Assembly (NCBI RefSeq): GCF_040566545.1 | Contig: NZ_JBEWZI010000020.1 | Location: 1 to 64,000, forward strand | Reading direction: 5' to 3' | Source of the DNA: Uliginosibacterium flavum | Lineage (GTDB): Bacteria > Pseudomonadota > Gammaproteobacteria > Burkholderiales > Rhodocyclaceae | DNA: 64,000 nucleotides | Shown: positions 25,579 to 33,475 of the stretch, in pieces | Position numbering within the stretch: position 1 is the first letter of the stretch | How the letters are laid out: each line of letters begins with the position of its first letter | The notes under the pieces: model-generated | What the model saw: only the letters and a program-made list of their open reading frames with translations | Told to the model about the DNA's origin: nothing | Databases searched by the model: none | Position numbers and translations under genes: made by a program

Positions 25579-26877
25579 ATGCCGTTTGCGCTGGTTGAAT
25601 CGCTGGATCACGAAGGGCGTGGCGTTGCGCATGACGAAGGTAAGGCCATTTTCATTGAAGGCGCCTTGCCGGGCGAGCAGGTCGAATATTCAAGTTATCG
25701 CAAGAAACGCAATTTCGAACAGGCGACTTGCGTGCAGATCTTCAAGCCGAGCGCACTGCGCGTGACGCCGCGCTGCGAGTTTTTCGGCGTGTGCGGCGGC
25801 TGCAGCATGCAGCATCTGGAGGTCAGCGCCCAGGTGGCGGCCAAGCAGCGGGTGATGGAAAACGCGTTCTGGCACATCGCGCGGGTCAAGCCGGATGTGG
25901 TGCTGCCGCCCATTTACGGCCCGGCCTGGGGCTATCGGGATCGTGCGCGTATTGGCGTGCGTGTTGTGCCCGAGACTGGCGCGGTACTGGTCGGTTTTCA
26001 CGAGAAAAAAAGCAGTTTCATTGCCGACATGAGTAGTTGCGAAGTCTTGCCCCGGCACATCTCGGCACTGCTCTTGCCTTTGCGTGCCCTGATTGCCGGT
26101 TTGTCGGTGCCAGACCGGATTTCGCAGATTGATGTTTGCGCAGGCAGCGACCATTCGGTGCTGATGTTGCGCAACCAGACGTCACTGACGGCGCAGGATG
26201 AGGCGAGCTTGCTGGCTTTTGGTGCGACGCACGGGCTGCGCATGTGGTTGCAGCCGGGTGGACCGGAGACGGCTCATCCGGTACGCAAGGGCGAGGAGGC
26301 GTATCTGCATTACACCTTGCCCGAGTTCGGGTTGAGTCTGCGTTTTCGTCCGACCGACTTCACTCAGGTGAATGTGCACATCAATCGTTTGCTGATCCGG
26401 CGTGCCATGCAGTTGCTGGACCCACAGTCCGGCGAGCGGATTGCGGATCTGTTCTGTGGTCTGGGTAATTTCAGCCTGCCGATTGCGGCGCGCGGCGCGA
26501 TGGTCGTTGGCGTAGAAGGGCTGGCGTCGTTGACGCAACGCGCCAGTGAAAACGCGGCGTTGAATGGTTTGAGCGAGTGCAGTGAATTCCGCGTCGCCAA
26601 TCTGTTTGAGGCTACTGAAAAGAGTCTGGCCAAGCTCGGTCCGCTCGACAAGCTGCTGATCGATCCTCCGCGCGACGGGGCGATGGCTGTGTGCAATGCG
26701 CTTGGCAAACAGGCGCCGCGCCGGATTGTGTATGTCTCGTGCAACCCGGCTACGCTGGCGCGTGATGCGGCAATCCTGATCAAGGAAAAGGGCTACCGCT
26801 TGTGTAGTGCCGGCGTGGCCAACATGTTTCCGCAGACTTCACATGTAGAGTCGATCGCGCTGTTCGAGCGCGTCTGA
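25579..26877 (+). CDS. rlmD: 23S rRNA (uracil-1939-C5)-methyltransferase
   Basis: A 432-residue SAM-dependent RNA methyltransferase, the same length as E. coli RlmD. An N-terminal TRAM-like domain (ESLDHEGRGVAHDEGKAIFI) is followed by the iron-sulphur cysteines in CEFFGVCGGCSMQH. The SAM site is IADLFCGLGNFSLPIA, then LLIDPPRDG, and the catalytic nucleophile is Cys in VYVSCNPATLARD. It methylates U1939 of 23S rRNA. ATG 25579 begins the family sequence directly (MPFALVESLDHEG), six codons inside the longest frame. It is convergent with the YccA-like gene, separated by a bidirectional terminator. Confidence 0.93.
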   Translation: MPFALVESLDHEGRGVAHDEGKAIFIEGALPGEQVEYSSYRKKRNFEQATCVQIFKPSALRVTPRCEFFGVCGGCSMQHLEVSAQVAAKQRVMENAFWHIARVKPDVVLPPIYGPAWGYRDRARIGVRVVPETGAVLVGFHEKKSSFIADMSSCEVLPRHISALLLPLRALIAGLSVPDRISQIDVCAGSDHSVLMLRNQTSLTAQDEASLLAFGATHGLRMWLQPGGPETAHPVRKGEEAYLHYTLPEFGLSLRFRPTDFTQVNVHINRLLIRRAMQLLDPQSGERIADLFCGLGNFSLPIAARGAMVVGVEGLASLTQRASENAALNGLSECSEFRVANLFEATEKSLAKLGPLDKLLIDPPRDGAMAVCNALGKQAPRRIVYVSCNPATLARDAAILIKEKGYRLCSAGVANMFPQTSHVESIALFERV

Positions 26878-26895
26878 GTTTGTAATGAGCAATGG

Positions 26896-26921
26896 AAAAC
26901 GCCCGCAACTGCGGGCGTTTT
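26896..26921. terminator. Bidirectional terminator between rlmD and YccA-like gene
   Basis: Perfect 11-base arms AAAACGCCCGC (26896-26906) and GCGGGCGTTTT (26911-26921) with an AACT loop, giving a T run on either strand. It lies between two convergent stop codons (26877 and 26943). Confidence 0.92.
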
Positions 26922-26942
26922 GCTGTGTGGCGAGACGTTTAT

Positions 26943-27629
26943 TCAGTCGCGTTCGCCGCCGAAGATGCCGAGGATCTGCAGCAGGCTGACGAAGATGTTG
27001 TACAGATCCAGATACACGGCCAAGGTGGCCGTGACGTAGTTGGTTTCGCCGCCAGTGATGATGCGGTTCAGGTCATACATCAACCAGGCCGAAAACAGGC
27101 CGCAGACCACGACGGAGAGCGCCAACTGCAGGGCCGGCAACTGGAAAAAGATGTTGGCGATGCTGGCCACGATCACCAGCAGGGTGCCGATGAACAGGAA
27201 TTTCCCCATCCCCGACAGGTCGCGTTTGATCGATGAAGCCAGAGCCGACATGGCCAAGAAAATCACCGTTGTGCCGCCTGCCGCCATCGCGATCAGGGTG
27301 CCGCCGTTGGAGAAACGTAGAGTGCGCTCCAGAGTCACCGACAGCATCAAGCCCATCACAAAGGTGAAGCCCAGCAACAGGAAGACGCCCGTACTGCTGT
27401 CACGGAAACGCTGGACGGCGAACATCAGGCCAAACATCACGCCCAGCATGATCAACGTGCCCATCAGCGGGCTGCCGCGCAGCATGCCGGCAATATGCAA
27501 TTCCATGCCCAGCCAGGCGCCCAGTGCGGTAGGCAGCATCGACAGGGCCAGCAGGTTGTAGGTGTTGCGCAGAACCTTGTTGCGGCTTTGCGCCAGATCC
27601 AGCGAGCCAGTATTCAGGGTGCGATCCAT
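26943..27629 (-). CDS. BAX inhibitor-1/YccA family membrane protein
   Basis: A 228-residue inner-membrane protein with about seven hydrophobic helices. The N-terminal cytosolic segment (MDRTLNTGSLDLAQSRNKVLRNTYNLLALSM) and the helix-7 region with conserved acidic residues (LYDLNRIITGGETNYVTATL) are typical of the Bax inhibitor-1 family YccA/YbhL branch. YccA modulates the membrane protease FtsH in E. coli; other members are pH-sensitive calcium leaks. ATG 27629 has GGAG nine bases upstream, so the ATG five codons earlier was rejected. It ends at a bidirectional terminator. Confidence 0.9.
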   Translation of the reverse strand: MDRTLNTGSLDLAQSRNKVLRNTYNLLALSMLPTALGAWLGMELHIAGMLRGSPLMGTLIMLGVMFGLMFAVQRFRDSSTGVFLLLGFTFVMGLMLSVTLERTLRFSNGGTLIAMAAGGTTVIFLAMSALASSIKRDLSGMGKFLFIGTLLVIVASIANIFFQLPALQLALSVVVCGLFSAWLMYDLNRIITGGETNYVTATLAVYLDLYNIFVSLLQILGIFGGERD

Positions 27630-27873
27630 TCGAGGATTCTCCATGCGGGTTTGAGGCGACGCTCATTCTGGCGTCTGTTGCATGGACAAGGCAAGTGCGG
27701 CGAGGTTCCCCCGGTGCGCAGCGTTCCTTTTTTCAGGAGCCTGTGTGTACTAGCGCACTGTGCTGTGCACGGCCAAGCCTTAACGTCCGCGCAGGCAAGC
27801 TTGCCCAAAGGGTATGCCTGCTAAAAAGGCCATGCTTCTGACCTAGGTTTAGCTGAAGAAGGGGAGACTCTAC

Positions 27874-28824
27874 GTGGAATTCAAGGATTACTACCAGACG
27901 CTGGGCGTGAGCCGCACGGCGTCTGCTGAAGAGATCAAGAAGGCCTTCCGCAAGCTAGCGCGCAAATACCATCCGGATGTCTCCAAGGAGCCGGACTCCG
28001 AGCAGCGCATGCAGGAAATCAACGAGGCCAATACCGTGCTCTCGGATGTCGAGAAACGCGCGGCCTACGACCAGCTTGGCAGCGCCCCACCGCCGGGACA
28101 GGAATTCCGCCCGCCACCGGGCTGGGATGAAGGTTTTGAATTCTCCAGTCGCGGTTTCTCTTCGGGCGAGGGCGCCGATTACAGCGATTTCTTTGCCGAG
28201 CTGTTTGGCCACATGGGGGCGGGCTCCCGTGGCGCCCATCACCGGCATGGCGGCAAGGCGCGTGGCGAGGATCACCATGCCAAGGTCGTACTGGATCTGG
28301 GCGATACGTTTACCGGCGCAACGCGCCAGATCTCCCTGCGCGTGCCGCGGCAGGATGAACACGGCCGCGTTCAGCTTGTCACTCGCACGCTGAACGTCAA
28401 GATTCCGCAAGGCGTGCATGAGGGTCAGGTCATTCGCCTCGCCGGGCAGGGCGAGCCGGGCGTGGGTGGTGGCGCAGCCGGCGATCTGCTGCTGGAGGTG
28501 CATTTCAAGCCGCATGCTCGCTTGCGCGTCGAAGGCCGTGAGTTGCACCTGACGCTGCCCGTTACGCCTTGGGAGGCTGCGTTGGGTGCCGTGGTCAGCG
28601 TGCATCTGCCGGGCAGCGAACTGAAAGTGCGCATCCCCGCTGGTACGCAAAGTGGCCGTCAGTTGCGTGTGCGGGGCAAGGGCATTCCCGCCAGTCCGCC
28701 GGGGGATCTGCTGCTCGACATCCAGGTCGTGTTGCCACCCACCGACACCCCGCAGGCGAAAAAAATCTACGAAGACATGGCGCGCGATCTGGCTTTCGAT
28801 CCGCGTCAAGACGGGAAGGAATGA
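27874..28824 (+). CDS. cbpA: Curved DNA-binding protein CbpA (DnaJ-class co-chaperone)
   Basis: A 316-residue DnaJ paralogue. It has the J domain (residues 3-70) with HPD in ARKYHPDVSKEP, a Gly/Phe-poor linker (GQEFRPPPGWDEGFEF) and two beta-barrel substrate-binding domains (from about 125: HAKVVLDLGDTFTGATRQISL and PWEAALGAVVSVHLPG). It lacks the zinc-finger cysteines of DnaJ, as expected for CbpA. It works with DnaK and can bind DNA. Start is GTG 27874 with AAGGGGAG upstream. The next gene, encoding its modulator CbpM, overlaps by four bases (ATGA), confirming the identity. Confidence 0.93.
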   Translation: MEFKDYYQTLGVSRTASAEEIKKAFRKLARKYHPDVSKEPDSEQRMQEINEANTVLSDVEKRAAYDQLGSAPPPGQEFRPPPGWDEGFEFSSRGFSSGEGADYSDFFAELFGHMGAGSRGAHHRHGGKARGEDHHAKVVLDLGDTFTGATRQISLRVPRQDEHGRVQLVTRTLNVKIPQGVHEGQVIRLAGQGEPGVGGGAAGDLLLEVHFKPHARLRVEGRELHLTLPVTPWEAALGAVVSVHLPGSELKVRIPAGTQSGRQLRVRGKGIPASPPGDLLLDIQVVLPPTDTPQAKKIYEDMARDLAFDPRQDGKE

Positions 28825-29144
28825 GCATGCGTGATGACGAAATTGGCGACATCCTGATCGGCAGTCTGCTTGACGATTCCTGGCTCACGCTGGAACAGGT
28901 CGCTGCCGCCTGCAGCGTGGAACCGGACTGGCTGATCCTGCATATCGAAGAAGGCCTCTTTCCGCGCGTCGAATGCCTGGCCGGCATCTGGCGATTCTCC
29001 AGCGCCTGCCTGCACCGCGCCCAGCGCATGCGCCAGCTGGAACGCGATTTCGACGCTGGCCCCGAGCTGGCCGCGCTGGTAGCCGATCTGCTGGAGGAAG
29101 TGGACGATTTGCGCGGGCAACTGCGGCGGGTGAGGCCGGGTTGA
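28821..29144 (+). CDS. cbpM: Chaperone modulator CbpM
   Basis: A 107-residue protein with an N-terminal MerR-like helix-turn-helix (LTLEQVAAACSVEPDWLILHIEEGLF) and a C-terminal helical part (AQRMRQLERDFDAGPELAALVADLLEEVDDLRGQL). CbpM binds the J domain of CbpA and blocks its co-chaperone and DNA-binding actions. The start ATG overlaps the cbpA stop (28821-28824), giving coupled synthesis of activator and inhibitor, as in E. coli. The sequence is normal in length. Confidence 0.9.
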   Translation: MSMRDDEIGDILIGSLLDDSWLTLEQVAAACSVEPDWLILHIEEGLFPRVECLAGIWRFSSACLHRAQRMRQLERDFDAGPELAALVADLLEEVDDLRGQLRRVRPG

Positions 29145-29525
29145 TGTGCTGATCTTTGCAAAGGCATGGTCCGAAGAGCCTCGCACAGCAGGTATCTTCA
29201 GCCAGCCTGATCAGGCTGGCGGGGTTAGGCTCTGCGGGTAGTCAATATTGCCAACTTGTCTTGTGCCTGTTGAAGGCCTCACCATGATCTCACGCCGTGA
29301 CAGCAGATCTTTATCCTGGCCAAGCGGATCATTTCTTCCGCTGTGGCAGCGCGTGATTGAGTGATCAAACCTCGTGCCTAAAAATCGTGTACCTTATTGG
29401 GCCGGATCGGCACGTGGGCTTGGTATAACAGCTGAGATCGTTCAATGTACGCGCGTGCGTTTTTCAGTTGAATGCTCCCTCCCGGGTCGTCACAAAACAA
29501 CCTCTTGACCACAAGACTACACAGC
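29145..29525. promoter_or_regulatory. Intergenic region with perfect 20-base palindrome
   Basis: A 381-base gap after cbpM without a recognisable gene. A loop-free perfect palindrome GCCAGCCTGATCAGGCTGGC occupies 29201-29220, flanked by an AGAGCCT / AGGCTCT pair (about 29176 and 29226), so it could form a long hairpin or act as an operator. A TATAAC box-like sequence lies at about 29426-29431 before the J-like gene. Nothing else is evident. Confidence 0.55.
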
Positions 29526-30287
29526 ATGGCCAAAACGCAAACACTCTACGATCTGCTTGAAGTCAGCCCGCAAGCCTCTCTTGATGCCATTCATGCCGCG
29601 TATGAAAGACTGAAGAACAAATATCTGGAAGGGAAGTTGAACTCAGGGCAGCTGGATGCCACGACACAGTTCAACTTGATCAAGGATGCTTACCTCACTT
29701 TGTCCCGGCAAGAAACGCGTGATAGATACGATGCAAAGTTGACGGCTAACCGTACATCGGGACCGACTGTCGTGTATGCGGATGCGGATTATTCGCAGCC
29801 CAGCAACATCTGGAAATGGGTTCTGGTCGTGATCTTGGCAGGCGGTGCCGCGTTCTATTTTTCTGCTCAGCACAAGATTGAAACCGAGAAACTTCGGCTC
29901 GTTGCAGAAGCCCAGAGGCTGCAGTTGGAGCAAGCCGCGCAACTCGAAAAAGATCAGGAAGCTCAGTCTGAACTTCAGCGCGCGCGTGCCGCCATGGCGG
30001 AAGAAAAACGCCAGGAGTACGAAGCCGCACGGCAACGGAGCGAGCTTTCACGTGATAGTGATCGTATCAACCGCGACCTGGCAAATGCTGCACGCCAATC
30101 TCAGCGGGAAGATGAGCGTGCTCGTCAGCAAGAAGAGTACAGGCAGCGCCAAGTGGAATCTCAACGCCGGCAGGAAGCCTCCGAAGCCCAGCGCAGAATC
30201 GACCGAGAGCGCTCCTTGGCACGCCAGCTGGAACAAGAAAACCGTTCTGGATCATCCAAAGCAGGTGGAATTCCAATGCGCCATTAG
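29526..30287 (+). CDS. Membrane protein with degenerate J-like domain and coiled coil
   Basis: A 253-residue protein. Residues 3-70 follow the DnaJ J-domain pattern (TLYDLLEVSPQASLDAIHAA; FNLIKDAYLTLSRQETRDRYD), but the HPD tripeptide is missing: the loop reads KNKYLEGKLNSG. It therefore should not stimulate Hsp70 ATPase directly. A membrane helix (about 100-117, IWKWVLVVILAGGAAFYFS) is followed by a long charged coiled coil rich in Gln, Arg and Glu (about 122-240). Orientation is likely N-terminus in the cytoplasm. ATG 29526 fits the J-like start. It is close to cbpA-cbpM, but an uncommon AT-richer composition suggests a separate history. Function unknown. Confidence 0.75.
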   Translation: MAKTQTLYDLLEVSPQASLDAIHAAYERLKNKYLEGKLNSGQLDATTQFNLIKDAYLTLSRQETRDRYDAKLTANRTSGPTVVYADADYSQPSNIWKWVLVVILAGGAAFYFSAQHKIETEKLRLVAEAQRLQLEQAAQLEKDQEAQSELQRARAAMAEEKRQEYEAARQRSELSRDSDRINRDLANAARQSQREDERARQQEEYRQRQVESQRRQEASEAQRRIDRERSLARQLEQENRSGSSKAGGIPMRH

Positions 30288-30404
30288 GGGTATTGGTTTT
30301 GCCTATGGATTGCAGTGCTGGACCCAGTACATACGGCGAATGGCGATCATCAATACGCCGCCAGGTAATCTCGGGGTAAGAGCGGCGGTTTGAGGTCCTG
30401 TTGC

Positions 30405-30519
30405 AGCAATGCCTGTAGAGCCGCACCCGGTAAGGCTGTACAGGCCGGATGTCTGGAGCGCCTTTCTGAGCGGGGATTCCCGGGTGCTATGTCTGAAGAG
30501 GTCCGCGCAGTGCGGCTTT
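30405..30519. repeat. GAGAGCCGC-type dispersed palindromic element
   Basis: Between convergent genes lies GCCTGTAGAGCCGCACCCGG, then CGGGGATTCCCGG, then GAAGAGGTCCGCGCAGTGCG with GCTTTTCAGG. This is the same two-part layout as at 21722-21837 and 54113-54185, with diverged middle sequence. No gene is visible in 30288-30519. Confidence 0.7.
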
Positions 30520-31671
30520 TCAGGTGCTGCCGTGCAGAAAACCGGCCGGCAGGCGCAGTTCGAAGCGCAGGCCTCCGTGCTCACGATTGACTGCACGTAC
30601 GCTGCCGCCGTGGGCTTCGATGGTTTGGCGGGTAATCGCCAGACCGAGGCCGTAGCCGTCGTTGCCGCGATCTTCGCGAAAGCGCACGAAGGGTTCGAAA
30701 ATAGCGCCCAGTGCGGCTTCCGGCAGGCCGGGGCCATCGTCTTCCACGTCGATGCGCAGGGTTTTGCCTTCGGCATGCAGGCTGACGTGTACGGTGCTGC
30801 CCTCGAAGGTGTGGCGCAGGGCGTTGCGCACGACGTTTTCGACGGCCCGGTGCAGCAGATCGGCGCGGCCCTGCACCAGCGCCTCGCAGCTCGCCACGAA
30901 TTCAAGCTTGCGCTGGCTGGTGCTGGCCTCGAAGCGCGCGTCCTCGACAATGGCTTCGACCAGATCGAGCATGTCGACGGATTCATCCAGCGCGCCGCAG
31001 GAGCGGGCTTCCAGGCGCGAGAGGGTCAGCAATTCTTCCACCAGTCGGTCGATGCGGCCGGATTCGCGCTCGACGCGCTGCATGCTGGCTTCGGTCTTTT
31101 CGGGCTGCTGGCGGGCGATGTCGATGGCCAGTTGCATGCGTGCCAGCGGCGAGCGCACTTCGTGCGACACGTCATGCAGCAGGCGACGCTGGCTATCCAT
31201 CAGGCTCTTGAGCTGGCGCGCGGTGTCTTCAAAGTCGTGACCCAGTTCGGCCAGTTCGTCGCTGCGCCGGCCGATTTCGGCGCTCGGGTGGATGTCGAAA
31301 TCACCTTGGGCGACGGCCGCGAAAGCTTTGCGCAGGGCCATGATCGGGCGTGACAGATAGCGCGCCAGCAGGGCCGCGAAAATCAGGCTGGCTACGCCGC
31401 CAACGGTAATTGGCAGCCAAGGGAAAACTCGTGGGCCGGGAAAGGGCGGGCCACCATCGAACGGTGGCGGGCGCATCTGCGCCTGGCCGGGGCTGTTTGG
31501 CCTGCCGGTGTTGCCGGGGGGCGGGTCGCGTTCGGTCCAGCGCGCATCGCCTGGCGCCGGGCGGAAATCGCGGTGCGGGTCGTTCAGCCAGAACAGAGTG
31601 CCGACGACGTTGGTAGTGACCAGTTGAGCAACGAGGATGACGGCGAAGATCTTCCAGAACAGGCGGCTCAT
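30520..31671 (-). CDS. Membrane sensor histidine kinase, CpxA-like
   Basis: A 383-residue kinase. Membrane helices at about residues 5-27 and 85-106 enclose a short periplasmic loop of some 57 residues that is very rich in Pro and Gly (PPPGN; MRPPPFDGGPPFPGP). HAMP (about 107-160), HisKA with the phosphoacceptor in LLHDVSHEVRSPLARMQLAI, and an ATPase domain (NVVRNALRH; VEDDGPGLP; GYGLGLAITRQTIEAHGG) follow. It is six bases downstream of its OmpR-type response regulator gene and shares the operon. A Spy/CpxP-like gene is divergent from the pair, so this is probably an envelope-stress or metal-responsive Cpx-type system. The loop is much shorter than that of E. coli CpxA. Confidence 0.87.
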   Translation of the reverse strand: MSRLFWKIFAVILVAQLVTTNVVGTLFWLNDPHRDFRPAPGDARWTERDPPPGNTGRPNSPGQAQMRPPPFDGGPPFPGPRVFPWLPITVGGVASLIFAALLARYLSRPIMALRKAFAAVAQGDFDIHPSAEIGRRSDELAELGHDFEDTARQLKSLMDSQRRLLHDVSHEVRSPLARMQLAIDIARQQPEKTEASMQRVERESGRIDRLVEELLTLSRLEARSCGALDESVDMLDLVEAIVEDARFEASTSQRKLEFVASCEALVQGRADLLHRAVENVVRNALRHTFEGSTVHVSLHAEGKTLRIDVEDDGPGLPEAALGAIFEPFVRFREDRGNDGYGLGLAITRQTIEAHGGSVRAVNREHGGLRFELRLPAGFLHGST

Positions 31672-31677
31672 GCGTGC

Positions 31678-32367
31678 TCAGCTTCCTGCCTTGATGAACT
31701 GGTAACCCTGACGGAAGATCGTCTGGATGCTGGAGCGGCCATCGGCGAGCAGGCCGAGTTTTTCGCGGATCTTCGACAGATGCACTTCGATGCTGCGGTC
31801 GAATTTCTGCAGCGGGCGGCCCAGACCTTGTTCCGAAAGTTCGGCCTTGGTGACGGTGCGTCCTGCGTTGCGCGCGAGGACTTCGAGCAGATTGAATTCG
31901 GTGCTGGTCAACTCCAGTGGCGCCCCTTGCCACTGCGCGCGGCGTTGCTCGGGCCACATCGACAGGGCTCCGGCGCTGACCGGCTGGCAGGTGTCGTCGT
32001 CCAGCGCGCCGGAGCGTCGCAGGATGGCACGAATGCGCGCCGAGATTTCGCGCGCGGTGCAGGGCTTGGCCACGTAGTCGTCGGCGCCTTGTTCCAGACC
32101 GACGATGCGGTCGATGTCGTCGCCGCGTGCGGTGAGCATCAGCACCGGCATGCGGCTGCGCTTGCGGATCTGGTTGAGGACTTCGATGCCACTCATCTGC
32201 GGCATCATCACATCGAGCACGGCAATCGCGAATTCGCCACTCAGCGCGCGGATCAGGCCTTGCTCGCCGTCGCTGGCGGTTTCCACCTGAAAGCCTTCGC
32301 GGCCCAGATAGTCCGCCATCATCTCGACCAGTTCGGCGTCGTCGTCTACCAGCAAAACCCTGGCCAT
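31678..32367 (-). CDS. OmpR/PhoB-family response regulator, CpxR-like
   Basis: A 229-residue two-component regulator. The receiver domain opens with ARVLLVDDDAELVEMMADYL, has the phosphoacceptor Asp in AVLDVMMPQMSG, Thr in LMLTARGD and Lys in YVAKPC. The winged-helix DNA-binding domain (about 130-229) includes LTSTEFNLLEVLARNAGRTV and DRSIEVHLSKIREKLG. Two ATGs lie close together; 32367 is preferred because AGGAGG is seven bases upstream, whereas only one base separates it from the ATG at 32373. It likely controls its own operon and the divergent Spy/CpxP-like gene through the 219-base shared intergenic region. Confidence 0.9.
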   Translation of the reverse strand: MARVLLVDDDAELVEMMADYLGREGFQVETASDGEQGLIRALSGEFAIAVLDVMMPQMSGIEVLNQIRKRSRMPVLMLTARGDDIDRIVGLEQGADDYVAKPCTAREISARIRAILRRSGALDDDTCQPVSAGALSMWPEQRRAQWQGAPLELTSTEFNLLEVLARNAGRTVTKAELSEQGLGRPLQKFDRSIEVHLSKIREKLGLLADGRSSIQTIFRQGYQFIKAGS

Positions 32368-32586
32368 GTGCATTCCTCCTGAAGTGTCCTGCAGGATAGT
32401 CGAGCTGTACGCTACGCGCCCTGTCCGCCTGAGCGGTTTTAACGATTTTTACCTGCGTGTGGCCACGCTTTGATCGGCTTTTACGCCGGCTTGAAGGCGT
32501 TTTACAGTGCTCGGCTGAAGAATGGCGTCACTGCTTGCGCTGCATGAGGCAAGCCCTGAAACCCGCGTCCACAGGAGTTCTTCAGT

Positions 32587-33048
32587 ATGTCGTCATCCTT
32601 CGTTCTTCGTCACGCTTTGCTGGCTCTGGTGCTGCTGCCACTGATTGCCAGTGCCCAGACCCCGCCGCCGCCCCTGCCGGCCGGTGCTCCGCCCGCAGGG
32701 GCGCATCGCGGACCGCCCCCGGGCCTGCCGATACCGCCCGAATTGCGCGGCGTGAAACTCAGCGAGGCGCAGCAGGATAAGGTCTTCCAGATCATGCATG
32801 AGCAGTCCGCTGCCCTCTATGAGGCGACGAAAACGGCGCAGCGTGCGGACGCCGAGTTGCATGTGCTGAGCCTCGCGTCGAATTTTGATGCAGCCCGAGC
32901 GCGCGTACTGGCGGAGGCTGCTGGCAAAGCGCAGGGTGAGATCGCCTATCTGCATGCCAGCAGCACGGCGCGGATTTTCGCACTGCTCACGCCTGAGCAG
33001 CGTCGTTTGCCGCCGGAGGAAGGAAGCCGCCCGCCGCCACGTCCCTGA
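32587..33048 (+). CDS. Periplasmic Spy/CpxP-like protein
   Basis: A 153-residue exported protein. The signal peptide (about residues 1-23, ending IASAQ) is followed by a Pro-rich linker and a helical domain. Two LTxxQ-type motifs mark the Spy/CpxP family: KLSEAQQDKVFQIMHEQ (near 57) and LLTPEQRR (near 138). Members are dimeric periplasmic chaperones or inhibitors of the CpxA sensor, often metal responsive. AGGAG is nine bases before ATG 32587. Divergence from the CpxR-CpxA-like pair supports this role. The strong terminator at 33115-33148 ends the transcript. Confidence 0.82.
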   Translation: MSSSFVLRHALLALVLLPLIASAQTPPPPLPAGAPPAGAHRGPPPGLPIPPELRGVKLSEAQQDKVFQIMHEQSAALYEATKTAQRADAELHVLSLASNFDAARARVLAEAAGKAQGEIAYLHASSTARIFALLTPEQRRLPPEEGSRPPPRP

Positions 33049-33114
33049 TCGAACGCCGACAAGTCTTGCCTCTGTTGCTCCTCCGACAGAAAACCTCCCC
33101 GAGGCTTGTCTTTC

Positions 33115-33148
33115 GCCCGCCCTGTTGTAAAACAGGGCGGGCTTTTTT
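33115..33148 (+). terminator. Rho-independent terminator after the Spy/CpxP-like gene
   Basis: Perfect 12-base arms GCCCGCCCTGTT (33115-33126) and AACAGGGCGGGC (33131-33142) with a GTAA loop, followed by six T. It lies 66 bases after the stop codon. Confidence 0.95.
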
Positions 33149-33318
33149 ACGGCAAGGCTTGCCGTGAGCTTCTGATCGACCCTGAAACGCCTTGGGCTGT
33201 TCAATTTTGCCGCCCGGAAATTATTGCCGTTGTGGTCTCGATGCGCGACGCGAAAAACCAGAAAGTGCACGTAGATGGCTGATTTCTTGAGGAGTTTTTA
33301 ACCGCTTTAACGCCAATC

Positions 33319-33414
33319 CGGCCCAAGCCGGTACTGCGTGGGCCGATAACTTGCAAAGGGAATGTCGCCCAACCTTTCATCATCTCCGCAGGCGAAAGGT
33401 TGGGCGCGGAGATG
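33319..33414 (+). promoter_or_regulatory. Structured leader with mutually exclusive hairpins upstream of the EF-hand gene
   Basis: Three pairings are visible in the leader. First, CGGCCCA (33319-33325) with TGGGCCG (33339-33345). Second, a perfect 13-base stem CGCCCAACCTTTC (33366-33378) with GAAAGGTTGGGCG (33394-33406). Third, CATCTCCGC in the loop of the second stem (33381-33389) is the exact complement of GCGGAGATG (33406-33414) just after it. The second and third pairings can form either a pseudoknot or an alternative hairpin. No T run follows, so a translation-level or transcript-stability role for the gene starting at 33476 is more likely than termination. I do not recognise it as a known riboswitch. 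The bases from 33149 to 33318 hold nothing else I can name, apart from the expected promoter. Confidence 0.6.
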
Positions 33415-33475
33415 TTGAGTCGGCCCGCCAGGGGCGGCTCAAGAGTGTTCAACCACGCAAGAACAGGAGTCCATC

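Noticed and set aside
33201..33452. 83-codon minus-strand frame across the structured leader
   Set aside because: No ribosome binding site or family pattern; the inverted repeats at the same place explain the sequence better.
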